From: Kryptolebias marmoratus
Taxonomy: Eukaryota > Chordata > Actinopteri > Cyprinodontiformes > Rivulidae
Length of the DNA stretch: 64,000 nucleotides
Reading direction: 5' to 3'
NCBI RefSeq assembly: GCF_001649575.2
Contig: NC_051434.1
Span: 5,258,368-5,322,367, forward strand
Below the pieces are notes generated by a model. That model was not told the origin of the DNA. It was given only the letters and a program-made list of their open reading frames with translations, and made no database searches. A program made the translations under genes and the position numbers. This document shows positions 51,180 through 61,018 of the stretch, piece by piece; the first letter of the stretch is position 1, and every line of letters starts with the position of its first letter.

Positions 51180-51292
51180 AATGAGTCCTACATCATCTTC
51201 AAACTTCACACGACTCAAAGTGTGCTCTGTAATATCAGCCTTCCCTTTTTCCTGTTTCAGGTCTGAGGGCTTTTGGTCCTCCTGGTCAAAAT

Positions 51293-51856
51293 CAGGGGTG
51301 GAAATTAAAAATTTTGTCCACCAGCCATAGTGGCTGGTGGACATATAATTCAAATAATCGGTTCCCCCTCTAAAACATGGGACAAAAATAGTTTACCAAA
51401 AAGTCCTTAACTGTGTTTACTCCTCTCATCATGGACAACAAGTCCTGTGAATTTGGAGACATTTGTTCTTTTTTTGCAAAAGTTACCAGGGGGAACCAAA
51501 TATTTCCGCCGTCTGAAATAATCGGTTCCCCCTCTAAAACANNNNNNNNNNNNNNNNNNNNNNNNNNNNNNNNNTTTTTTTAATGAGAAATATTTGCCCC
51601 TCTAAACAATTCTGTTAATAGATAAGTCATTATTTACGGAGACGCAGGAGGAACCGTATCTGATGGGGGAACGCGGCTCGACGTAACAGCAGCAACTCGA
51701 GCACATTGCTGCCCCCTATATGTCAAGAGGACAAATAACACCTTTTCTGTTTAAATTGCCAACCCGCCACAGTGGCGTGTGTGTTGATCAAATTCACCCA
51801 CCACTTCAAATATTTACCCGCATTTGGCCGGTGGCGGGTGCTAATTTCCACCCCTG
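51293..51856. mobile_element. Non-autonomous hAT-type DNA transposon
   Basis: Ends are inverted: CAGGGGTGGAAATTA at 51293 and TAATTTCCACCCCTG ending at 51856, perfect over 15 bases. The flanking 8-base duplications are GTCAAAAT (51285-51292) and GTCCAAAT (51857-51864), one mismatch, matching the 8-bp target-site length and the nTnnnnAn preference of hAT elements. No transposase frame is seen in about 560 bases, so it needs a helper. Inside, a 26-base segment at 51352-51377 recurs at 51516-51541, a 164-bp internal tandem, right beside an assembly gap. Confidence 0.9.
51542..51574. other. Assembly gap (33 N) inside the hAT element
   Basis: The gap begins directly after the second copy of the internal repeat, so further copies may have been collapsed. 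Confidence 0.98.
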
Positions 51857-52052
51857 GTCCAAATTGGGTCTCCAGTTCTCAGGAGGACGTCTCTTTTCAG
51901 TCAACATCTGCAAGAACAAGATAAATAAATAAAAACCGTTTGTATCTGCCCCCAAGTACTGAACTTTACTGCCAGCAGTGAAATATCGGAAGGAAACTTT
52001 TTTTTTTTCCTCGCGAGAAACAAAGCATCCAAGTCCTGTTGCTAGGAGACAG

Positions 52053-52096
52053 CAACTTCCGTTGGTGGTTCATGTTAGCCTTCAAAATAAGAGCTC
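52053..52096 (-). promoter_or_regulatory. ZnF-H promoter remnant
   Basis: On plus: CAACTTCCGTTGGTGG and CTTCAAAATAAGAGCTC at 52080-52096. It is only about 150 bases from the exon acceptor, so the first exon, leader and intron appear to be deleted. Confidence 0.6.
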
Positions 52097-53609
52097 ACAC
52101 TGAACTGAACTTTATTACCCCTATTTATTGCTTTTATTTATTCAGGGACAGAACATAAAACAAAACCAAACACACAAAAAAAATTGCATAACTTTCTGTG
52201 TGCAAATGCCTTCTAACTGATGGCTAATTTGCAGATTCAGCCCCTGGTTCAACTTTGAAGAGAATTAAACTTTTAAAACCACACAACACAAAACACAACA
52301 GGCTAAACTTCTATAATGTACAGTAGAGCAGACAACTGAGCAACAATTAAAAAGACAAACATAAAATTAATACAAATAACAACAGGATAAAAACAGGAGT
52401 AGATCTAAGAGGGGGAAAAAAGTATAAAGAAATATAAAATAATTAATTTGTATCCACAGAATTTGTCTTCAAGCCAGTTTCATTTTAAAAATAAATCTCT
52501 CAAATCATTTAATTTTTTATTGTTGCTGCCAAATTATTCTAAATCTAGGGACATCTTAATAATAAAGTAATAATGCCCAACAGATGTTTTGTACTTGCAT
52601 TAATTAACAACTTGACATTAATTAACAAATTTTCTGTTTTTCATTACTTTTGCATCAGACGGTTTCTCTGTTGGGTTACCCTAACGTTTCATCTGCTGAT
52701 TGAGCTTTTTTTTATGCCTTTTCAAGACAATTATAGCACTTAGCAAAGGTCTTGAGCTCCCATTTCTATTTCGCTTCAAGTAACAGAGACTTTCACATAA
52801 TCTTACTTCAGAAACTATTTTAAAAGTTGAACGAATCCAACTATAAAAACATGTAAAGGTAAAAGTTCAACAGAAAGAAAACTTTGGCATATTATGGTGT
52901 ATAGTGTTTGTGAAAATAAGAGGATGAAAGGAATGATAAAAACACAAGGGCCAGAGAAATTAAACTGCAGATGATCAGTACGTGAAAGTCGTGTATTTTA
53001 GAAATGGAAACATCCAGAAAACACTCGACACAGAGAAGCATCATCGTTCAGATTCATACGTTAGTGTTCAGAGGTTTAACAAAAAGCTTTTCTCTTATAA
53101 CGATCAAATACAAAAACTGAAAAGATAAAAAGCAGCATCCGATCTTTGAAATAACATCAAAAAAACTAAAAACACTTATTACAATCATTTTAAAACTTCA
53201 CAAGAACATTTGGCTTCTTTGAAAAAGTAAAAAGTAAAGAAACAAGGAGTGAGTCAAGACTTTAAACCACACACAGGACACGAGCTTTTCTCTGATACAT
53301 TTCATTTAAAGCAACATCAAGCTAACTTAGTGTCTTTTAAACTCAAGAATGGGACACAGTTGTGTACCTTTTAACGCTTTTGCCTTTTTATTCAATAACC
53401 GGTCTTTAAAGCAGCTTTAATCTTGTGCTTTGGCAGCTGATGGTCGAGTGAATCTTTGGTTCCTAATGAATCCTTTCTTGTTCTGCAGCAGAGAACATTT
53501 CTTCTTCTAAAAAGCAGCTGAGAAGTCTCGATTCTTTCCGACACTTCATGTAACGAGTGAGGTATCTAGTTTTACTGAAGCTCTGACCTCAGGCTGTACA
53601 GCTGGAGGA
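52097..53609. other. Intergenic DNA, 3' side of ZnF-I
   Basis: AT-rich; includes the block near 53069-53150 shared with the ZnF-H flank. A TTTATT (AATAAA on minus) near 53388 could be the ZnF-I polyadenylation signal, about 220 bases after the stop. Confidence 0.45.
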
Positions 53610-56061
53610 TTATTCACCTGCATGGATTTTTGTGTGTTCCACAAAATCCTGTTCGTTTCCAAACGCTGCGCTACAATCCGAGCAGCTGAAAGGTTTTTGC
53701 CCACAGTGGGTTCTTGTGTGCGTTATAAAAACATTCCTCCACCTGAACGTCTCCTTACAGACGGAGCAGCTGAAGGGTTTTTCTCCGGTGTGACATCTCA
53801 TGTGACGAGTCAGCGTCGACTTTTGACTGAAGCTTTGGTCACAGACCGAGCAGCTGAACGGCTTCTCTCCAGTGTGGGTTCTTGTGTGCTCCACTAAGGC
53901 GTATTTTCTTTTGAAAGCTGCACTGCAGACGGAGCACGTGAAAGGTCTTTCGTCTGTGTGCTCTTTTGTGTGTTTCACTAAATCGTGTTTCCTTCTGAAA
54001 GCTGCAGTACAAACTGAGCAGCTGAAAGGCCTCTCCTCAGTGTGGATCACTGTGTGCTTCACTAAATCCTGTTTTCTCGTAAAAGCTTTTGTACAAACTG
54101 AGCAGCTGAAAGCTTTTCCTCCTGTGTGGATTTTTATGTGCTCCACGAGAACGTACCTCCACCTGAAAGTTGCCTTACAGATAGGACAGCATAAAGGTTT
54201 TTCTCCTGTGTGACAGGTCATGTGACTAGTTACGCTATCTTTCCTTCTGAACCTTTGACCACAGACCGAGCAGCTGAAAGGTTTTTCTCCTGTGTGGATT
54301 CTGCTGTGCCTCAACAGTCGCCACCTGTAGTCGAATGTTCTGTCACATTCAGTGCAGCTGTAAAACTTTTTACCGTTCTCACATCTAGTGTCAGCTACGG
54401 GAACTTCATTAGTTCTCAGAGAGTTTAAATGACTGCTCTCCTCCCAGTTTCCATTACCGTCTCCCACCTCTGGGGAATCTGTTTGGTCTTCAGAATCGGA
54501 TTCCAAATACTGATCTGGTGCAGAGGAGCCTCCGCTCTCGACAGTCCAGCTGTGATGAAGCTCTGAGGGCTGAGGTTTCTCGTCGTCATCTCCACTCTTC
54601 ACAGGAGTAGGACCGAATGTGAACTCTGTGATGTCAGCCTCCTCCTGTTCCTCTTTAATCTGTGGGGATGTCTGAACCTCCTGGTCCACACTGGGACTCT
54701 GCTGCTCGGGAGGAAACGTCTCTCTGGCCTCCAACAGCCGCTGGACGCCTGCAAGACACAGAAACACAGACGAGTTACAGGAAACAAAAGGGCTGAGCAA
54801 TGTATCAAAAACGTCCTGTCATCGCAAATGACTGCAATAAATCATAGGCCATTACATTTCAAGTACTGTGCATTCATGTTCTGCTGCTAATGCCGGTTTC
54901 TCCACATTCAGTCAAATTTCTTACCGCTCTCACATCTTGTATCACCTTCAGAAACGTTTTGATTCCTGAGGAAGTTTAAACTTGATGGATATTCGCTGCT
55001 CTCCTCCCAGTTTCCATCACTGACGTCTCTCTCTGAAGCATCTGAAGTTCTGTCTTCAGGATTTGATTCCAAACACCAATCTAGATCTGGTTCTGGTCCC
55101 ACAGAGTCTCGGCTTTCCTCTGTCTGGTCGAGGCAAAGCTCCGAGGACTGAGGTTTCTCTTCATCATCTTCAGTCTTTATAGAGGCAGGACTGAATGTGA
55201 ACGCAATGATATCAGCCTCCTCCTGTTCCTGTTTAATCTGCAGCAGATTCTGGTCCTCCTGGTCCAGTCTGGGACTCCAGTTCTCAGGAGAAACCTCCTT
55301 TTTGACCAATTTCAGCTGCTGACCGTCTGCAGGAAACAGAAACACAACCATGTTTCAGTCTTGTGTCATAACTGAATTACGCAAATTCAGTCCAATGTTC
55401 TTTATTAAAAGGTAAATGTTTCTATATGGCTCAGATTCTGACTTTACTAACCAACCTTTTATCATCTTTACTTTTAAATAACAAGTAGCAACATATGGTT
55501 TTGTAATACTTTTATTAGAGCTGAAATATATAACATTGATGACTTTATTTGGTAAAATAATAACATTTAGTCATTTGGTTTTGCATGCTGTTTCATTCAG
55601 ACATGCCTGAGAGAGATTTGAGAAGCCACAGCGTGTTTTTGGCTTCTGACGACATCTGTTTTTTAACTCGAGTTATTTTTGCTTTTCTAAAATGGCAGGT
55701 TTGACCACTTGTGTTACATTTCTTCTGTCTGTGTTGACTTCACGATCCTGGATCTAAGACACCAAACAGAATATTTATTTTTGCCTACTTTTCTGATGAG
55801 AGCCTTTATTTTAAAGAGCTCAAATCGCATCTTTTTAATTGTTGAGCAAACAACACTTCTTTAAATGCAAATGAATAGTATGCAAATTTACATGTTTTGC
55901 CTCTGTTTAGTTTAGTTTAGTTATGAAAATGTTATTTCAAATCTCAGCAGAAAAGTAGTTTTTACATTTTGTTTATTTTACTTCACTCACTCCTGGCAGC
56001 CCTAATGTTATTAAAAACAGAGATGCAGAAGAACATGGATACCATCAACTTCAGAGTCCAT
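53610..56061 (-). CDS. ZnF-I: zinc-finger gene with 9 fingers and two successive N-terminal exons
   Basis: The finger exon 53610-54748 begins GVQRLLEARETFPPEQQ after GTCTTGCAG, has QIKEEQEE and nine C2H2 fingers ending KQ..LVKH-like then EQDFVEHTKIHAGE; the usual VVKEE and PVKSEDDEE are altered (LEARE, PVKSGDDDE). Only 160 bases upstream lies a second N-terminal exon, 54925-55326 (402 nt, phase 1 at both ends), starting DGQQLKLVKKEV. If read on, it stops at 54908 where its first finger is deleted; but a GTAAGA donor at 54924 would join it in frame to the finger exon. A short first exon 56043-56061 (MDSEVD, donor GTATCC) fits both. Full model: 519 aa; skipping the middle exon: 385 aa. The older start at 56122 is followed by a stop nine codons later. 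Probably the fused remains of two genes. Confidence 0.65.
54925..55326 (-). other. Cassette-like N-terminal exon of ZnF-I (fingers lost)
   Basis: Acceptor TTTCCTGCAG, then DGQQLKLVKKEVSPENW and a linker with QIKQEQEE, SIKTEDDEE and DVSDGNWEES. Length 402 is divisible by three and both borders are phase 1, so it can be kept or skipped without changing frame. Downstream, loss of about 8 bases in the first finger created TGA at 54908-54910. Confidence 0.7.
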
Positions 56062-56253
56062 CTGCTCGCTGTTTTGGTTTGTCCTCCTCGGTTTATTGTC
56101 TTTTCTCCAATGCTCCAAACATCTGAACTCCTGAGGTTTTCACACGATCACAGCAGAAACTTTCCTCCTCCTAAACTCCATCAGAAACACGGTCTGGTCT
56201 TCATAAAGTGTCGCTCCGACTCGCTGTTGTTTCAGTCTCGACTGTCTGCTCCT

Positions 56254-56273
56254 AGCTAACATGCTAAGCTAAC
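56254..56273 (-). promoter_or_regulatory. ZnF-I leader word with upstream ATG
   Basis: Exact GTTAGCTTAGCATGTTAGCT on minus; the ATG opens a 40-codon upstream ORF (MLARSRQSRLKQQ...), the longest in the cluster. Confidence 0.6.
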
Positions 56274-56458
56274 GCTCGTAACTTTTGTTGCTCTTGCGAG
56301 TAATTCAGCATAAAATAAATTAAATTAAAATAGGCCTTTAAAAAGATGGTAAAAGGCACAATGTTAATTAAGATACATTTACAAGACGTACGGAAAACAG
56401 ATTCAGCATGAAGGACAACACTGAGTGGAACTGAGCAGCTTCTGCTGCTAGGAGGAAA

Positions 56459-56496
56459 CCACTTCCGCTAGCGACTGGCCTTCAAAATAAGAGCTC
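56459..56496 (-). promoter_or_regulatory. ZnF-I promoter block
   Basis: On plus: CCACTTCCGCTAGCGACTGGC directly followed by CTTCAAAATAAGAGCTC at 56480-56496; spacing is shorter than in ZnF-D to G. Confidence 0.62.
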
Positions 56497-56919
56497 TAAC
56501 TCTTCAGCACCACAGTATCTATAAAAAGTGTTCACCCACTTGGATGTTTTACCCTTTATTATAGATCAGTCGTGGTCCATATAAAATGGTCTTTTAGCAA
56601 CAAACAAAGAAAAAGAAAAAAAAACTCTTCATTGTACATATAACTGTTCTTTTGCAGACAGCATCAGATTTGTCCTCCAGGATTTTCCAATATTTTGCGA
56701 CATTGATTTTGCTCTGTCTTTACAAGCAGGGCTGGCTGCTGAGAAGCACTTGAGCACAATAGCAATAAATAGCAATAATATTTACTTTGATGTTTTAACA
56801 AAGAAATACAGTTCACATAACAGCAAAATTAGTATAAAAAAATCAGAAATTTTCTCCTATGAGACACTTCATGTGACCTTACAGAAGTTTTACTCTCAAA
56901 CTTCACAGCTGAAAGATGT
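56497..56919. other. Intergenic DNA, 3' side of ZnF-J
   Basis: Short AT-rich gap; no exon. It must contain the end of the ZnF-J transcript. Confidence 0.45.
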
Positions 56920-57945
56920 TTAACCTGCATGGATTTTTGTGTGTTTCACCAAATCCTGTTTTCTCCCAAATGCTGCCGTACAAACGGAGCAGTTGAAAGG
57001 TTTCTTCCCACAGTGGGTTTTCTTGTGCCTTCTAAAAACATTTCTCCATCTGAATGTTTTCTTACAGACGGAGCAGCTGAAAGGTTTTTCCCCCGTGTGC
57101 AGCCTCATGTGACCCGTCAGACTTGACTTGTACCTCATGTTTCGGCCGCAGACCGAGCAGCTGTAAGGCTTCTCTCCTGTGTGGGTGCTTGTGTGTTCCG
57201 CTAAAGCGTTTTTACTGTAAAAAGCTGCGCTGCATACAGAACATTTGAGAGGACTTTCGCCCGTGTGGACTCTTCTGTGTTTCACAAATTCCCATTTCTT
57301 TTCAAACGCAGCCTCACAATCCAAGCAGCTGAAAGGTTTCTTCCCACACTGGGTTTTTGTGTGCATTCTAAAATCATTTCTCCATCTGAAGGTTTCCTTA
57401 CAGATGGAGCAGCTGAAGGGTCTTTCTCCCGTGTGGAGCCTCATGTGACCGGTTAGACCCGACTTTTGCTTGAAGCTTTGGCCGCAGACCGAGCAGCTGT
57501 AAGGCTTCTCTCCAGTGTGGGTTCTTGTGTGGTCTGCTAAAGCAGTTTTACTGCAAAACGTCATACTGCATACAGAACATTTGAGAGGTCTTTCGCCTGT
57601 GTGGACTCTTCTGTGTTTCACAAATTCCCATTTCTTTTCAAACGCCGCCTCACAATCAGAGCAGCTGAAGGGGTTCTTTCCACACTGGGTTTTTGCGTGC
57701 ATCATTAAATCATTTCTCCATCTGAAGGTTTCTTTACAGACGGAGCAGCTGAAGGGTCTTTCTCCCGTGTGAAGCCTCATGTGACCAATTAGACCCGACT
57801 TTTGCTTGAAGCTTTGACCGCAGACCGAGCAGCTGTAAGGCTTCTCTCCTGTATGTGTTTTTGCGTGTTTTGCCAAATTAAATTTACTTGTAAAAGCTGC
57901 ACTACAAACAGAACATTTGAACGGTCTTTCGCCGGTATGGATTCT
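56920..57945 (-). repeat. 336-bp four-finger higher-order repeat inside ZnF-J
   Basis: Three copies of a four-finger unit (types CSAAF.SK, CGQSFKQKSG, CKETFRWRN, CEAAFEKKWEF). Copies 1 and 2 are close to identical; copy 3 has changed most (CGRNMRYKSS, then CKKTFRWRN). The non-canonical histidine position is present in copies 1 and 2 and restored as THCGK in copy 3. Confidence 0.85.
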
Positions 57946-59578
57946 TGTGTGTTTCACCAAAACATGTTTCCTTGTAAATGTTTTTGTACAAACGGAGCAG
58001 CTGAAAGGCTTCTCCCCTGTGTGGATTCTTTTGTGCCTTACAAAATTGCTTCTCCTTTTGAAAGTTGCCTTGCAGACAGAACAGCAGAAATGTCTTTCTT
58101 CTGTGTGGCACGTCATGTGACTAGTTACGCTTTCTTTTCTTGTGAACTTTTGACCACAAACAGAGCAGCTGAAAGGTTTCTCTCCTGTGTGCATTTTGAC
58201 GTGCTGCACTAAAGAGGTTTTCCACTTGAAAGTTACCTTACAGATGGAACAGCTGAAAGGTTTTTCCCCCGTGTGGATTCTGTTGTGTTTCATTAATGAT
58301 TCTCTCTGTGTAAAAGTCTTTTTACAAACCGAGCAGCTGAAAGGTTTTTCTCCTGTGTGGATTCTGTTGTGTCTTAAGAGTCGACACCTGCTGTTGACTG
58401 TCTTACCACACTCAGTGCAGCTGTAAAACTTCCCACCGCTCTCACAACTTTTATCATTTTCAGAACCTGTAATATTTCTCACTGAGTCTGAATCAAACTG
58501 AGGTTCGCCGCTCTGCTCCCAGTTTCCATCACTGACGTCTGTCTCAGAAGAATCTGAAGTTTTATCTTTAGAATCAGATTTTAAGCACTGATCTGGATCC
58601 ACAGAGTGTCTGTTTGCCTCAGTCTGGCTGAGATGAAACTGTGACGACTGAGGTTTCTCTTCATCATCTTCGCTCTTCACAGAAGCAGGCCTGAATGTGA
58701 ACTCTATGATTTCCGCCTCCTCATGCTCCTCTTTGATCTGAGGACTTTTTAGTTCCTCCTGGTCCAGACTGGTGCTCCAGTTTTCAGGAGAAACCTCCGT
58801 TTTGATCATTAGCAGCTGCTCGACGTCTGCTGGAAACAGAAACACAAACAAGTTGTAGGAAACGGTTTTCATGTCAACATTGATACCATTAACAACACTG
58901 TCACGTTTGTTTAGGAACTGGTGATCAGTAAAGAACATGTTTGTATATTTATATATTGTTTTTTGTCAAAAAAAACAGCTAATTTTGGTCCAGTGGCAAA
59001 ATCAAAACACAAAGGTCAACTTTTGTGAAGTTATTTGTAGAAACAGTGTGAGTTTTGGGGTTGTGATGGTGGCGTTATGCCAATCAACAATCTCAACATG
59101 GCTTCCTTCCTTCTCTGATTCTACAAAACACCTAATGTTGATATTGTTTATGGTGTATCTGTTTTTAAAAATGTTTGTTGTAACTATAAATTGGCACTTA
59201 ATAACTGTGTGTTGCTACAATTTTTGGCCATGTTAGTAATAATTATTATTATTGATTATTTATATTTTGATGTAATAGTTCCCAGATAGAAGTTCTGCAT
59301 TTCTCTAATTTTTTGACTGTTTTGGTAACATCATATTGTCTCAGGATCTAATTATAGTTAAACAGGTTTCTACCAGAAAAAGTCTACATAAATCTGTAAC
59401 ACTGAAAAACAACCATGTTTCTGTACAGCTTAATAACTTTATCAAAACAAAAATCATCATGCTCATGCTATTTTCTGCAGATTTAAAATTGCCATTAATT
59501 GCAGTCTTAATGTTTGTTAAATAGTAAGATAAATAAATAGAAAAATGTGAATGTAGTACTACCAGTTTGAGAGTCCAT
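56920..59578 (-). CDS. ZnF-J: C2H2 zinc-finger protein, 18 fingers (640 aa)
   Basis: Largest member. Large exon 56920-58826 begins DVEQLLMIKTEVSPENW after TTTCCAGCAG, with QIKEEHEEAE, SVKSEDDEE and ETDVSDGNWEQSGEP. Eighteen finger units follow; units 9 and 13 end MHAKTQCGK/MHTKTQCGK, so the last histidine is replaced by a nearby cysteine (possible C2HC). Units 7-10, 11-14 and 15-18 are three copies of a four-finger block, 336 bp apart (landmark CTGTAAGG at 57161, 57497 and 57833 on plus). First exon: the ancestral ATG is now ATC; ATGGACTCTCAAACTG at 59578-59563 gives MDSQT, phase 1, donor GTAGTA, and joins cleanly, so I start there. ZnF-I has a parallel MDS start. Predicted nuclear DNA-binding protein. 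Confidence 0.8.
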
Positions 59579-59727
59579 CCAGATGTTTGTTCTTCCACCA
59601 GTTAGTTGCTTTTTCTCTCTGAAAGATTCACACAGTCAAAACAGAAACATTTCTCTTCTTAAACGAAGTCAGAAACTCAGTCTGATCTCACTGATTCGGT
59701 GTTAGTCAGTATTGACTGTCTGCCTTC

Positions 59728-59747
59728 AGCTAACATGCTAGGCTAAC
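59728..59747 (-). promoter_or_regulatory. ZnF-J leader word with upstream ATG
   Basis: Minus GTTAGCCTAGCATGTTAGCT, one change from consensus; the ATG opens a 19-codon upstream ORF (MLAEGRQSILTN...). Confidence 0.6.
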
Positions 59748-59935
59748 ATTTCTTTGTTGCTCCTGAAATCCAGCTAAAAATGTACATAAACCTTCAAGTA
59801 AATAGTGACGGAGAGTAATATCCATTAAGACATATTTACGGGACTCACGAAAAACTGACACAACCTGAGAAATACACCAATCGAAAGAAATAATCTGATT
59901 TTAACTTGCATAGCTTCTGTGGCAGAAGAAAATCA

Positions 59936-59992
59936 ACTTCCGCTAGCGATTAGATCACTTCCGTTAGGCGTTGGCCTTCAAAATAAGAGCTC
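59936..59992 (-). promoter_or_regulatory. ZnF-J promoter block
   Basis: On plus: two ETS-type sites, ACTTCCGCTAGCGATTAG and CACTTCCGTTAGGCG, then CTTCAAAATAAGAGCTC at 59976-59992. Confidence 0.62.
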
Positions 59993-61018
59993 GAACAGAA
60001 CCGCAAAAAATGTGGGGCAGTATACATGAAGCTGCTGCTGGACTGGAGGGGGACAGATTCAACAGAGCTGTAAACTCAGCCTGCTAGAACCTGTGTCACC
60101 CTTTAACTCTTTAATAAAAAGAACAAACTTTTCAAAAATCACAATAATAATTAGCCACAATTAGGAGTTTTTTTAACCTGAAAAAACTTAATGTTTTTAA
60201 CTTTCTGTTCATTTCGGAGGGAGGATCTAGTTTAACAGAGGAATACTTTAACCTGTTCAGAGCACTCTGTTTAATAAAGAGGATATAATATAAACAGATT
60301 GTGTGCCTGTGCTGATAGCTTAAAGGTCTTATTTAGATGCAATTCAAAATATTCATCATTTTCATGTATGATTATTGTGAGGTAACTCTTTTGAGGTTTA
60401 CTTGGTTGAAGTTTATAGTAATTTAGACCCACTTTTTTTAGATTTGGTCCTGAAACGGGGCACAAAGTCTTTCAGGGATAATTACATTGGTGCACCACCT
60501 GTCCTTCTATTCGACTTTCAAAACAAAAGGTAATAGATTGGATTGAGTACAAAACACACGTGAAGAAATATTTTGTTTCAACTGTTTATTAACAAATGTA
60601 TTTGCATTGTTTTGTTTTACAGTAGCTATTATTTTATTTTACTTCCAAGTTACATACAGAATGGTGTGGCATATTTTCAATACATAAAGAGAATCATATA
60701 AAAATAAAAAAAGTCAGAGAGAAAAAGAAAAACAAAAAGGACATTTTGTGCTGGTTATACACATCTTGTACATTTGACTGAGGATTACTTCATAAGTAAA
60801 AATATAGTTCTTCTTACTGTTAATTGGTTGTTACTGTTAGACGAGAAAGGAGCAAAGTAATAAAATGGTAATATATCTTTTGTTTTCCTACAGTTCTGAC
60901 AGTTGAAATAACAGAAACACATAGAGTAAAAATACACAACATTTAGGATTTTAAATGAAACTGTAATTTCCACAGTTAAACACAAACACAGAAGGATATT
61001 TATTTTTCAAGCCTTGAA
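59993..61018. other. Intergenic DNA, 3' side of ZnF-K
   Basis: No exon. CTTTCAAAACAAAAGG near 60515 resembles a decayed promoter word but no gene follows it. TTTATT at 60999-61004 (AATAAA on minus) lies 15 bases after the ZnF-K stop. Confidence 0.4.

Larger units (their letters stand above)
51180..51907 (-). pseudogene. ZnF-H: fingerless zinc-finger pseudogene split by a hAT element
   Basis: On minus, a normal-looking acceptor (TTCTTGCAG) at 51908 is followed by ATGTTGAC and an immediate in-frame TGA, then PPENWR-like coding sequence. An inserted element fills 51293-51856. After it the frame DFDQEDQKPSDLKQEKGKAD and VKFEDD is recognisable. The sequence then diverges with no zinc finger. Faults are therefore a stop in the DVQQLL segment, the insertion, and loss of the whole finger array. 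No first exon was found, but a promoter block remains at 52053-52096. Confidence 0.85.

Noticed and set aside
56920..58400. Regularly spaced repeats suggesting a CRISPR array
   Set aside because: The 84-bp period is the zinc-finger codon repeat in an open frame of a eukaryotic gene.
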